A stretch of 64,000 nucleotides of DNA, from assembly GCA_001936135.1 (NCBI GenBank), contig CP012820.1:1178001-1242000 (forward strand), in the 5' to 3' direction. The DNA is from Saccharomycopsis fibuligera x Saccharomycopsis cf. fibuligera (lineage: Eukaryota > Ascomycota > Saccharomycetes > Ascoideales > Saccharomycopsidaceae). Each line of letters begins with the position of its first letter. Within the stretch, counting starts at the first letter, position 1. Both the position numbers and the translations under genes were made by a program. Below the pieces are notes generated by a model that saw nothing but the letters and a program-made list of their open reading frames with translations, was not told where the DNA came from and made no database searches. Positions 48,422 to 57,784 of this stretch are shown here, piece after piece.

Positions 48422-49849
48422 ATGAGCCTTACTAATTGTAAGCTTGAGTCGTCTCTGTTGATCAGTGAAAAGGCTGCAATGAATTTTATAGGCGATATTG
48501 TGGAAAAAGAGGTGAAACCTCCAAATGAAGATGTGTTTACTAAACTTACTCAGTCAACAGAAAAGTTAAATATAAATAAGAAGCCATCTCGTTGGAAGCA
48601 GAGATTGCAGGCCAAAAAGATTTTATCTACTTCAAGTCTGAAAAATGACTATGAGAAAGAGCTTGAAGAAATGACCGAAAGTAAAGATGAAAGCGAGCTT
48701 ACAGAAAAAGAAAAGATACATTTGGAAAACTTGAAATATTTTGCATCCATGAGTCCTGATCAACTCGCAAAAGAGAGAGAAGAATTGATGGAAACTATTG
48801 ATCCAAAGATTTTGAATGCTTTGGTGAAAAAATCGAAGAAAGGTAATCAGTTTTTGGCAGGACAAGACACTAAAAGTGAATCTAAAGGAAGTTCGGATTT
48901 GGAAGAACCTAACAGCGCTTTTGGAGACGGCTTACAAAAGTCTCAGGAAGATAATAGAAAACTAGAATCAGCCAAAAAGTCGACAAAAAAGGTGAGATTT
49001 GATAGCCAACCACAACAGAGTCTGGAAAAACCAAAACTATTGGCCGAATTAGACGAAAACGACATTGTTGAAACAAACTATTTCGGAGAAGATGAATTGC
49101 CAATACCAACTGAGGAAAAGCTCTCTGCAGCGGATCTGGCAGATCCTCGTGATTTATTTCATTCTCTCCATTTTCCAAAGAACCCTAAGCCAGAGATCGA
49201 TGATGATTACAAAATCGATTTACATGATCCAGACTTTATGGATAAGCTTCATGAAAAGTATTTTCCAGAATTGCCTAAGGAAACTGAAAAATTAAAGTGG
49301 ATGCAATCAGTCGAGCCTCTCCAAGAAAAAGATATCATTTTGGAAAATGAAGGACTGTTACGTTTTGATTTTGACGGAAACATTATTGTTCCAGACGCAG
49401 AGACAATAGATAAGATACCAGTAAGCTCAGGTTTATACCATCATAGTGACAGTCCCCAACTTCCGGGATACACATTGAAAGAATTGGCTGATCTAAGCAG
49501 GTCAAAGTTCAGTCCACAGAGATCTATTGCTATCAGAACCATTGGGAGAATATTGCACAAGTTGGGGCTTCACAAATATGACATAATTGTATCCGAGAAA
49601 GAAGAATCTGAGAGGGATGGTCAAAATACCGCAATAAATCCAGAACTCAAAACTGAATTTGAAAAAAAGCTTTGGACTCAGGTGCAAAAATTGCAGATAG
49701 TTCCAAGTCTTATGAATGCATCCGATGAAAATTTTACGAGGAATTTGAGTGTAAGAAATTATGCTATAGATGCGTTGTGGTTGTGGAAGCAGAGTGGGGG
49801 AGACCAGCAACTACAGAATGCTGCTGCAGAATTTCAAGAGCAAGAATGA
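48422..49849 (+). CDS. RBA50: RNA polymerase II assembly factor Rba50 (RPAP1-like)
   Basis: The 475-residue protein has an N-terminal FIGDIVEKEV motif typical of the family, an RPAP1_N segment (MSPDQLAKEREELMETIDPK, about 110-130) and an RPAP1_C segment (GLYHHSDSPQLPGYTLKELA through RTIGRILHKLG, about 335-385). The middle is charged and disordered. Rba50 helps Rpb3-centred assembly of RNA polymerase II and its nuclear import with Npa3. S. cerevisiae Rba50 is about 439 residues, close to this. The start follows BPH1 by 214 bp on the same strand, with a separate promoter expected. Confidence 0.93.
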   Translation: MSLTNCKLESSLLISEKAAMNFIGDIVEKEVKPPNEDVFTKLTQSTEKLNINKKPSRWKQRLQAKKILSTSSLKNDYEKELEEMTESKDESELTEKEKIHLENLKYFASMSPDQLAKEREELMETIDPKILNALVKKSKKGNQFLAGQDTKSESKGSSDLEEPNSAFGDGLQKSQEDNRKLESAKKSTKKVRFDSQPQQSLEKPKLLAELDENDIVETNYFGEDELPIPTEEKLSAADLADPRDLFHSLHFPKNPKPEIDDDYKIDLHDPDFMDKLHEKYFPELPKETEKLKWMQSVEPLQEKDIILENEGLLRFDFDGNIIVPDAETIDKIPVSSGLYHHSDSPQLPGYTLKELADLSRSKFSPQRSIAIRTIGRILHKLGLHKYDIIVSEKEESERDGQNTAINPELKTEFEKKLWTQVQKLQIVPSLMNASDENFTRNLSVRNYAIDALWLWKQSGGDQQLQNAAAEFQEQE

Positions 49850-50228
49850 TTATATGATCAGCTAGCTATGGCTCCAGCATATATGGGCATTTTTGGGCGA
49901 TGTGCTGAGCAGGCTGCTAGCAAGAGTAATGCTGCTCTGAGCTGCAGCTCTCCCCGAAGACAAAATTAAGGTTTGCTGTCTCTTTTGGCACAGCAGCTAA
50001 CAAAACTTAGGTTGATCGCAAACTATAGTTTATAGGCCTGTCAACATTGCTAGTCTGTTTCTTGGAATTTAAATAGCCAGTGTCTGGGAGCAGTTTCCTC
50101 GTAGACAGTTCTATTTTAGCAATACCCAATACAATTTTTTTTTTTTTCAAATACGGTACGATAATTAGTCCTTAACATTGGCACGTAAAAGAAGTAATTC
50201 AATAACCATAATATTATAGCAATAGAGC
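49850..50228. other. Intergenic interval RBA50 to SUR7-family gene
   Basis: The interval has clustered AGCTNN/GCTAG-type short repeats around 49860-49955 and a T run near 50136-50147. It holds the promoter of the downstream gene. Nothing further is assigned. Confidence 0.4.
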
Positions 50229-51469
50229 ATGTTCCAGAAAAAGCGTTTGTTTAGCTTGTTACTCCCTTTATTTCTTGCAGGGTATGTGATTATCATAACA
50301 CTTCTCTTCACCTGAAAATCCTGTTCTGGCTCTGTTTTGCTAAAGGATTTAAAAAGTACTAATACATGTGCAGTGTTTGTGTGTTCTTGTTTCTAATCTT
50401 GCTTAATGGGGCAAAGAACATTCTGGGCTTGAAGAAGCTTTATTGGTTGCAAGCAGACACTTCCAACATCAGTGGAGCCAGGCACTCGGTCTCCAGATGG
50501 ACGTTTTACCGTTTGTGCGGCGTTCAAGGCGGTAGCAACTCTGGATGCACTAAGGCCTCGGCAGGATACCCAATTTCGCCTCAAGACAACTTTGGCAAGA
50601 ATGCTGGCTATCCTAGCAGTTTCTCAAGTAGTAGGAAGACTTACTTCTACTTGTCAAAATTTGCTTATGCTTTCTATTTGATTGGGTTGTTCTTTGCTGT
50701 TTGGGCCTTCCTTCTCTCCCTCCTTGCTGTCTGCGGCGGAACTATCATTGGCTCTTTGTTACTATCCTTGATTTTGCTAACATTGATCTTCGTTGTCCTC
50801 CCATCGGCCCTTATTACCGCATTGGTCGTCAAAGCCAAAAATGCGTTTCAAAATGGTGGGCACAGTGCCCACATTGGTAGAAAATTGATGGCTTTTACTT
50901 GGACCAGTGTTTTCCTTTTGTTGTTGTGCACCCTTTTCGCTATCTGGCATCTTTGCATGTTTGGCATTAGAAGCAGAAGAAAGAGCAATGCTTCTTCTCA
51001 AGATGAGTATAGTGCAGCCTCACCTTACTCCGAAGAACGTGACTTAAAAAGATCATCTAGTTTTAGAAGAGCAAACAGAGATAGTGGAAGACAGCCTGGA
51101 AGAATGCCTAGTTCAATGCGCTACGACTTTGGTGGCTACTATAACCCTAATACCCAAGGAACGCAAGGAGCCGGCTATGGAGGCGCTGCTGGAGCACCAG
51201 GCACTGAAGGCACTCACGATCAAAACCATAATACTGGGCTAAACAAGCTAAATAATGAAGGTAGTGCTGCTAATCCAAACTATGATACCCAGGGAACCGC
51301 CACTGAGGCTGGAGGCGTCGGAAACGCAGGTACTTACGGTTCCTCTTATCCTCAGGGGAATTATAATGATGCAGCACAAGTTAACGTAGAACAACCAAAG
51401 AGAGCAACTAGAAAACCTTTATTCTTCTCAATGAGAGATAAGGATAATTACAGAGCAAGTGAGACTTAA
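50229..51469 (+). CDS. SUR7/FMP45-family eisosome tetraspan protein, two exons
   Basis: Exon 1 (50229-50281) and exon 2 (50374-51469) give 382 residues starting MFQKKRLFSLLLPLFLAG, which completes the first membrane segment. Family signatures follow: FYWL-like LYWLQADTSNISGA, SRWTFYRLCG and a second Cys 12 residues later (claudin-like loop), then three more membrane segments (about 120-220). The C-terminal 160 residues are cytosolic, rich in Gly, Asn, Ser and Tyr, and longer than in yeast Sur7 or Fmp45. Sur7-family proteins sit in MCC/eisosome furrows of the plasma membrane and affect wall and endocytosis. Without the intron only a poorly matching start at 50366 would remain. I cannot separate SUR7 from FMP45 by sequence memory. 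Confidence 0.85.
50282..50373 (+). other. Intron of the SUR7-family gene, 92 nt
   Basis: The donor is GTATGT at 50282, the branch-like TACTAAT lies near 50358-50364 and the acceptor TGCAG ends at 50373. Joining restores a Gly codon (GG+T) and a continuous transmembrane helix. Confidence 0.85.
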
Positions 51470-51825
51470 GTTTTTTACGTTCTGGTTTTGCACTGTTTTC
51501 TTTTTTTTTTTTTTTTTTTTTCAAAATTACTAAGTTGAGTCCCCGTTGTTTTGCTGTTTTGATACGTAATTTACGATTGTAACTTGGGTCTCAATTTTCT
51601 TTGATTTTTACTAATTTTAATTTTAAAATTGTGACTTATGTCTTAGTTTGTTTGTTTGCTTGTTTTTTGATTTCAGTTATAGTCTTTCGGTGTTCATATT
51701 AAAATGGCAGTTTAGTAAAAAAAAAAAAAAAAAAGCGACAGTAGTGTAATTTATTATTGATAAATTAAATTAATGGTACATAAAAGTGAACCGTGGGTCA
51801 AGCTATCACTGGCTATCAAAGATTT
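51470..51825. other. Convergent intergenic interval, SUR7-family gene / RRP43
   Basis: It contains a 21-T run (51501-51521) after the plus-strand gene and an 18-A run (51717-51734) after the minus-strand gene. Each is therefore T-rich on its own gene strand downstream of the stop, a pattern expected around yeast 3' ends. Confidence 0.5.
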
Positions 51826-53052
51826 TCACGAAAGTTGTCGCAGCAAATGTGCCGATTTTAACTTTGCCAATTTGATTGACTTTTTCAAAATATCTTTGGT
51901 GATTTTAACATTTCCTCCTACAACTGATACGGAAACTAAATTATCATCATCAGTACTATCACTGGCAACCACCGTAATTCTGGACGTGACAGCAGTTTCT
52001 TCAGCATCACCTTCCAAATCACACAACACAATAGGCTTGTCCTCATCTAACTCATTATGGTCAATCTTTATCTTTTCAAACACATCATCATCAATGTTTT
52101 GTGTCGATACTTTGAAATCCTTGTTTAGATTGACAATACCTACTGTCGTTGCAAATGAATCAGTGGTATTGAGTCTCAAGTCATAATTCTTCACGGGGTC
52201 ACAAACAACTTGCAAACTTGATTTTGCAGAGACAGACCCGTTCTTTGCATTAGATTTGCCTGATAACGAGCTCAAATCATTAAGCAATCTTGTGTTCTGT
52301 TCATCAAAATACACAAACGGTAATTTTGTGGATCTCAATGCGGACATTAAAGCGAGCCACACAGTATCAAATAACGGTCCTGATCTGCTAAAGACCTGAA
52401 TGTAGGCATAAAGCACAAACGAGTATTTTTTTGACGGCTTGAAGTCACCCAAATCAATATCCAGATCTTTCTGAGGATATACCACCACTTCATTATTATC
52501 TTTGTCCAAAGTTTTCAATCCCAAATCAATATCGAGTGACTCTTTAGGCAAAATTCTTGCGTTTAATAACGTCTCGTATAGAGATTGGGAAAGTATTATC
52601 TCCTCGTCTGTCGGAGGACCAGCTCTTCCTCTTTCAATTTCTACCACCGGATACACACTTCTATAGTTCTCTAATTCATCCTTATTATTATCTCCACTGT
52701 CACGGTTTCCACTTTGGTCATATATTTTCTCATACTCTTTGATATTTTCATCTATTTCATCTTTTGGCAAAAATTCCTCAATAAAACCTCCTGATATCGT
52801 ACAAAATACAATGGTATTACCACTCTTAATCGTAGAAGAGCCTAACGCTGTTGACTTCTGCTGTGTTGGGAACGCCTGCTGGGAATATCTGCTAAGTCCT
52901 GAGTTGATCTGCACTGCTTTGAATTCTTCAAATGATCGCAAACATGGTCTGACGCCTAAAGATAAATGTCTTTGTAGTGATAAGTCCGGTGATACTCTGG
53001 CAAGTACCTCTGGTGGAAAAGTAACAGGTTTCACTTCAAAAGTTTGCGACAT
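51826..53052 (-). CDS. RRP43: Exosome core subunit Rrp43 (RNase PH-like)
   Basis: The 408-residue protein begins in the typical way with VKPVTFPPEVLARVSPDLSL, then RHLSLGVRPCLRSFEEF, a GSSTIKSGNT segment and VYPVVEIERGRAGPPTDEE. These align closely with yeast Rrp43 (394 residues). It is one of six catalytically inactive RNase PH-like subunits that form the ring of the nuclear and cytoplasmic exosome, pairing with Rrp46 and Mtr3-class partners. The end of the protein keeps the DLEGDAEETAVTSRITVVAS and VGGNVKITKDILKKSIKLAK patterns. The ATG at 53050-53052 is supported by homology from residue 2 onward. Confidence 0.96.
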   Translation of the reverse strand: MSQTFEVKPVTFPPEVLARVSPDLSLQRHLSLGVRPCLRSFEEFKAVQINSGLSRYSQQAFPTQQKSTALGSSTIKSGNTIVFCTISGGFIEEFLPKDEIDENIKEYEKIYDQSGNRDSGDNNKDELENYRSVYPVVEIERGRAGPPTDEEIILSQSLYETLLNARILPKESLDIDLGLKTLDKDNNEVVVYPQKDLDIDLGDFKPSKKYSFVLYAYIQVFSRSGPLFDTVWLALMSALRSTKLPFVYFDEQNTRLLNDLSSLSGKSNAKNGSVSAKSSLQVVCDPVKNYDLRLNTTDSFATTVGIVNLNKDFKVSTQNIDDDVFEKIKIDHNELDEDKPIVLCDLEGDAEETAVTSRITVVASDSTDDDNLVSVSVVGGNVKITKDILKKSIKLAKLKSAHLLRQLS

Positions 53053-53770
53053 GTTTTACGGGTGAATAGTTTGAATAGTTTGATTAGATGAGTATATGAG
53101 TCTATTGCGATACACAAGTATTTTTTAACCTTTCGTTAGAGATGCCCTTTAAATTTTTTTTCGTTTCTAACTTTTTGATTTTCTTCGCAATAACCGCGTT
53201 GGTAATATATTACGTAATATACGCGCATTTCATATCAACTACCATAATGGAACTTTTGTTTATATAGTAGCTAGTCATTTTATTGCAGACTGTTTTGAAG
53301 CTTGAAGATTATTTAGAGAACAGTTGTAACAAATCAAGGGGTTAATAGTACTTTCTTTTAAAAAGGTTTGTGCTTGTACTAGTAAAGCAGCAAAAAAATT
53401 TTGTACCGTGCATGTGAGCAATATGAGCAATGTTAGCATTGTTAGCAATGTTAGCAGTTATTTCAACTGTGTTGATTGCTAAACCTCACTTTGAGTGAAA
53501 ATTTACCAAAATTTGTGCTCTAGGCCTAAATTTCTGTATTTATTATATTCTATGCTTAATCTACAGCCACTAAATTGATTGGTCAAAGGCTTAAGGGCAA
53601 AGCGCGTCTTTTACAACTTTTTCCAATCACAAACTAAAAAGCAAATAACAATTTAATAAAGCATATTATTGTAAAATGAAACATGACGTTAAAAAAAAAA
53701 AGCAGTAAAAAAAACTTTCTAATGTAATTGTATTTAATAATAATGATATTTGAAGGTATTAAAATAACCA
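53053..53770. other. Intergenic interval, RRP43 upstream and DHA1 transporter downstream
   Basis: It contains a five-unit 9-bp imperfect tandem repeat (53414-53458). The remainder is A/T-rich with AATATATTACGTAATATACGC near 53203-53224, a partly palindromic stretch. No gene is supported. Confidence 0.45.
53414..53458. repeat. 9-bp tandem repeat, five imperfect units
   Basis: Units GTGAGCAAT, ATGAGCAAT, GTTAGCATT, GTTAGCAAT and GTTAGCAGT follow one another with no gaps. The array lies about 360 bp upstream of the RRP43 start. Its function is unknown. Confidence 0.7.
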
Positions 53771-55510
53771 TCATGCAACTTCTTTATGTTCAACCGCTGG
53801 TGCTTTTCGAATATTTTCATTCTCGAGATCGAGAACTTGACGATCAGCGGCCAAAGTTTGAGCAAATTTACTTTTATGTCTAATAGCGGGACCCTTCCAG
53901 TAAAAGATGTAGATTGGAATTGCAACAAGAATAGCTAAACAACCAAGCAAGGTACTTGCCCACTGTAAATGTAACCTACCCCCAATGTTCATGTACATTG
54001 GGGTAGCGTACATAGTGGAAACACCAGCCAAGAAATCTCTCGCAAACCCGTTACCACCGGTAGCTGATGCTGAGTATGGACCATAGGCTGCAATCATATA
54101 GTCAATGGTTGACATATAGATACTAAAATTTGCAATGGCAATCAAACAAGTAAAGATCATTGGAGCAATCCAAGGATTGTGGGAGGGCCCCATAGATGTC
54201 CAGGCAAAACCAAATAAGCCTATAGCCTCCAACGGAGCAATAAACAACAACAAAAGTAATCTTCTTTCTGCGACTCTTGCTTCTTCACCCTGATGTTTAA
54301 AAATATTGATTTGTCGATAGATATCAGGAAGATGTATTGCATAGGCAATTAAATAACCTATGATAACTGGAACAAAGGCCAAACCGCAGCCCACAACGCC
54401 AAATCCCCACTGCTTATACACTGGCGTAAAGGACTCCATGCAAACAAAAATCAAAGCATCAGAAAACCCGGATAAAAGAGAGAGACACAAAACAATTGGT
54501 TCCCTAAGAAACATTTCGAAAGGACGAGACCATATTTTTAACACTTCCTTGAAGGAAATATGTCTGCCATGAATTTCATTCGGTCCGTAAATGTTTTCAT
54601 CCTCACCAGATTCACGAAGTAGCTTTGCTTGCCTGTCAACCAAAATAGATGATCTAGTTTCAGAAACCAAAAGAAAGTGCATGACTTGGACAACTCCTCC
54701 AAAAATCAACTGAGTCCAAAAGTTCCATCTCCAATGAGCATATCTTTGCAACAAGCCACCAAATGGGGGTCCAATAGCAGAACCTCCCACAGACGACAAA
54801 ACAATAAATGCAACACCAAAACCTTGAATATTCGGCTCATACAAATCGGCAACCATACCCAAAGTTACAGAACCGCCGGCAGAGGAAAGACCGCCTAAGA
54901 AACGAGCCATCATCACGCCGCCGAAATTAGGAGCTAAACCACCTAAAATTTGCCATATATTTACAAGAAACAAAGATGCTTGCAAAATTGGCTTTCTGCC
55001 AAATTCTTCAGACCATGGCGCCCAAAGTTCACAGCCAAAAGCATAAGCAATAAGGAAAATCATTTGTGAGCATCTAGCAGCTTGTTCACTAATATGATAA
55101 TCTTCAGCAATTAATGGAATTGCATTTGGGTATACACTGGTATTAAAATTCATGGAGAGTTGTACAAGAAAAATCACAGTCAATATCATCCATTTTTTGT
55201 ACCACGGGAAACTATACCCCAAGTATTTATAACATTCTTTTTCTGTTAATTCACGTCTACCATCATCATGAATTCTACCGTGATACTTTTTATTTCTGAC
55301 TCTAGGATCAGAATAGTCATCATCGAAACTGTCACTTTTCTCTTTTCTCAAACCTAATTGTTCTATTTCATCATTAACGTGTTGATGTGATCGCGTCGTG
55401 TTATCAAAACTGGATGTAGAAGCCTTTGCACTGACAACATTGTTACCTCCTGGGTTATTAGTTACTGTTTCGTAGTGATTCGTTGGGTCAGAAACTTCTT
55501 TATAGCTCAT
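53771..55510 (-). CDS. DHA1-family MFS drug/polyamine-type antiporter
   Basis: The 579-residue protein has a cytosolic N-terminus of about 105 residues and 12 predicted membrane helices. DHA1 signatures are motif A (CELWAPWSEEFGRKP), the antiporter motif C (GGSAIGPPFGG) and the helix-6 exit motif SETRSSIL. The pre-helix segment DDGRRELTEKECYKYLGYSFPWYKKW is family-typical. It resembles the NAG3/NAG4 (TMP1/TMP2) group of Candida, which contribute to cycloheximide resistance, and more distantly S. cerevisiae TPO and YHK8 pumps. The assignment to NAG3/NAG4 is from memory and tentative. It is probably a plasma-membrane proton antiporter exporting toxic compounds. The substrate cannot be read from sequence. 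Confidence 0.88.
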   Translation of the reverse strand: MSYKEVSDPTNHYETVTNNPGGNNVVSAKASTSSFDNTTRSHQHVNDEIEQLGLRKEKSDSFDDDYSDPRVRNKKYHGRIHDDGRRELTEKECYKYLGYSFPWYKKWMILTVIFLVQLSMNFNTSVYPNAIPLIAEDYHISEQAARCSQMIFLIAYAFGCELWAPWSEEFGRKPILQASLFLVNIWQILGGLAPNFGGVMMARFLGGLSSAGGSVTLGMVADLYEPNIQGFGVAFIVLSSVGGSAIGPPFGGLLQRYAHWRWNFWTQLIFGGVVQVMHFLLVSETRSSILVDRQAKLLRESGEDENIYGPNEIHGRHISFKEVLKIWSRPFEMFLREPIVLCLSLLSGFSDALIFVCMESFTPVYKQWGFGVVGCGLAFVPVIIGYLIAYAIHLPDIYRQINIFKHQGEEARVAERRLLLLLFIAPLEAIGLFGFAWTSMGPSHNPWIAPMIFTCLIAIANFSIYMSTIDYMIAAYGPYSASATGGNGFARDFLAGVSTMYATPMYMNIGGRLHLQWASTLLGCLAILVAIPIYIFYWKGPAIRHKSKFAQTLAADRQVLDLENENIRKAPAVEHKEVA

Positions 55511-57784
55511 AGTGAGTTTCTGTAGTTGAAATCTAGATATATGAGCTTTGAGATATTAAATTATTGGAAATTTTGTACTGTCTTGGATATAATATTGATT
55601 TTGGTATAGAAATGCTGTGAAGTAACCGCAAATATATACTTTGTACATCAAAGCAAGAAGCAGAAAGGAAATGATGGGAAATATTGAAGGAAATACAAAT
55701 GTACGGAAAAGAAGGAAAGTATAAATACTAAAAAAGAAAAAAGAAAATTCGAAAAGGAAATACGATGACAGAAAAGCGAAATTTTATAAAAAGCACGGCG
55801 GGTTGTACTTATACATTATTTATGACAAGAAGGGCCCACTGGGTTTGGCGGTGTTAACTAGGAAGACGAGTAGCATAAAAGCAAACATGTTGCGGAGTCA
55901 TGCAAGCGTATGTGTGAGTTTATTATACAGTGCATATCTCCAAATTTCATTGAAAAGTAAAAAAAAAAAGCAGCCGAGGAAGTGAAGTTCTTTATTCTTA
56001 ACAATAGACCGTATTTTTCCGCAATTAACGCTGCCGAATAATTAGCGATCAAGATACCAGATACACACAAGTAAAAGCAATTAGTAGCTTCAGTTGTTTA
56101 ACAATTTTGACTGGAGGGGCTTGTAAAAATGGAGTAGTGAAGTCAGTTCATCTCGAGCCGGTGCACCGCCACAGCCTGAGTTGAAAGAATTGAAGGTTGA
56201 ACAAAAGGTGGAAACTCGACCGTAAGAGGCAACTCCGATGCACAAGGTATTAAAGCTATTGAGCTATTATCAAGCTAAGCTAAGAGCAAACGAAAAATAA
56301 CTTTCCACTAGTGCAAAAAAATTTTTTGAGAATATAACCAAAAGCCTAGACGTCAGCCTTAGCTAGTATGTAGAGCCTTAACATTTTACAAAAATAAAAC
56401 ACGTATTTGACATAAAAAAGATTGGAAGAAAATAGTTGGCTAAACTCTGCATATTTTACTTGCAGAATACACATAAAAGTCAGCATTCCTTCGCGGGGCA
56501 TGCATTATAGAATGTTTGGGGTGCTTTATATATCACATTATAACGCAAGGTGATAGAGCCATATAATAGGCTCATTACAGTCATAACCGCGAGAAATAAT
56601 GCTGATGCTAATTTTATGGTGTATTTTGGAGCAGCTCAAAGCTCGACATATTACATCATTCGTGACGTGCAAGTCCTGGAGCATGCTGCTGCAGAAAATG
56701 CCAGAAGTTTACGGCGGCGTCATAATGCTTCCCTAGCCACAGCTCGGCAAGCAAATGGGTCAGCTGACCCTATTGTTTCCGCAGCCGCGTCCTGTCATAT
56801 ACAAAGAATAGCTTTCCTATTTGTCGAGAGGTTTTGATAGCTCTGAGCGGAGCTGTGTTGCCTGACGTGATGAATCTCCTCTTAGAAAACACAGATTAAC
56901 GGTATGGTAAGGGAAAAGTACGTCATCGTTGGGCACCTTAGTCACATGCTCTGAATCTGGGACCGTAAAGCAGTAAGTATCACATTGGATTCTGCATTAG
57001 TATGAAGTTGATCAACTCTGTGATCATCTATCGTCAATCCCGAGGTTGGTAGCTATGGATATACATCCTATTTTCCCTACGCGATATGTCGTATTTTTTT
57101 TACAATGAAAAGAGCCAAAATAACTCAATATCGAGGCTTTTAAGACTCTGACAGAAGGCTAGCAGAGCTAACGAAATGTTTGCCTGTCAGAGTGAATGTG
57201 TCCGGAGTTAGACAACTGCTGGGCTTTCGGAGTAGTAATATTAAATGTTATCAGTTAACAAAATGCACTTCTCCAGAATATTTAGTAGAACAGAAGTGTA
57301 ATTTACTAGGTTACTGTCAATGTGTATACAGATTGATTAGAGCAATAATGCTTTGTATATGTTTTTATATGCGCTTTCGCCGACTTTTCGAGAATAAATA
57401 TATGTCAAAAGTAAGTGATTTCACCGAAACATAGCACAGCAAAATTATTCAACCTGACGCCCAATATCTATGAATATTGTGATTTCTATTGCTTAGTCAA
57501 TAACTGATACCTTCCAAGTTTTGCTGACCGATGAGTGTCAACATACTCCTTGCCAAGCGTTGCGGTGCCAGTTTTGCGGATTGACACTTTCCGGGTAAAA
57601 AAAGAGACAGTAGGACGCGTAAATAACGAGAAGACAAGAAAGAGACAAAAACATATGGGTCAAAGAAAAAAAAAGTTGAGGATCAGATCTCTCCATATAC
57701 TTTTAGAATTTCCTGGCGCTTGAAAACATTAAAACGTATTGATTCATAGGACATTGCCTGATTGATTACCATTTCTTTTTGAAT
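55511..57784. other. Divergent intergenic interval, DHA1 transporter / UBP12
   Basis: This is a 2.3-kb gene-free interval between divergent starts. Purine-rich GGAAA/GAAAG stretches lie at about 55660-55790, near the transporter. The 95-codon frame at 56550-56837 and others show no family features. The length suggests an extended regulated promoter for the transporter. Confidence 0.45.

Noticed and set aside
56550-56837. 95-codon frame in the MFS/UBP12 interval
   Set aside because: There is no recognised domain, no supporting promoter context and ordinary length for chance in a 2.3-kb gap.
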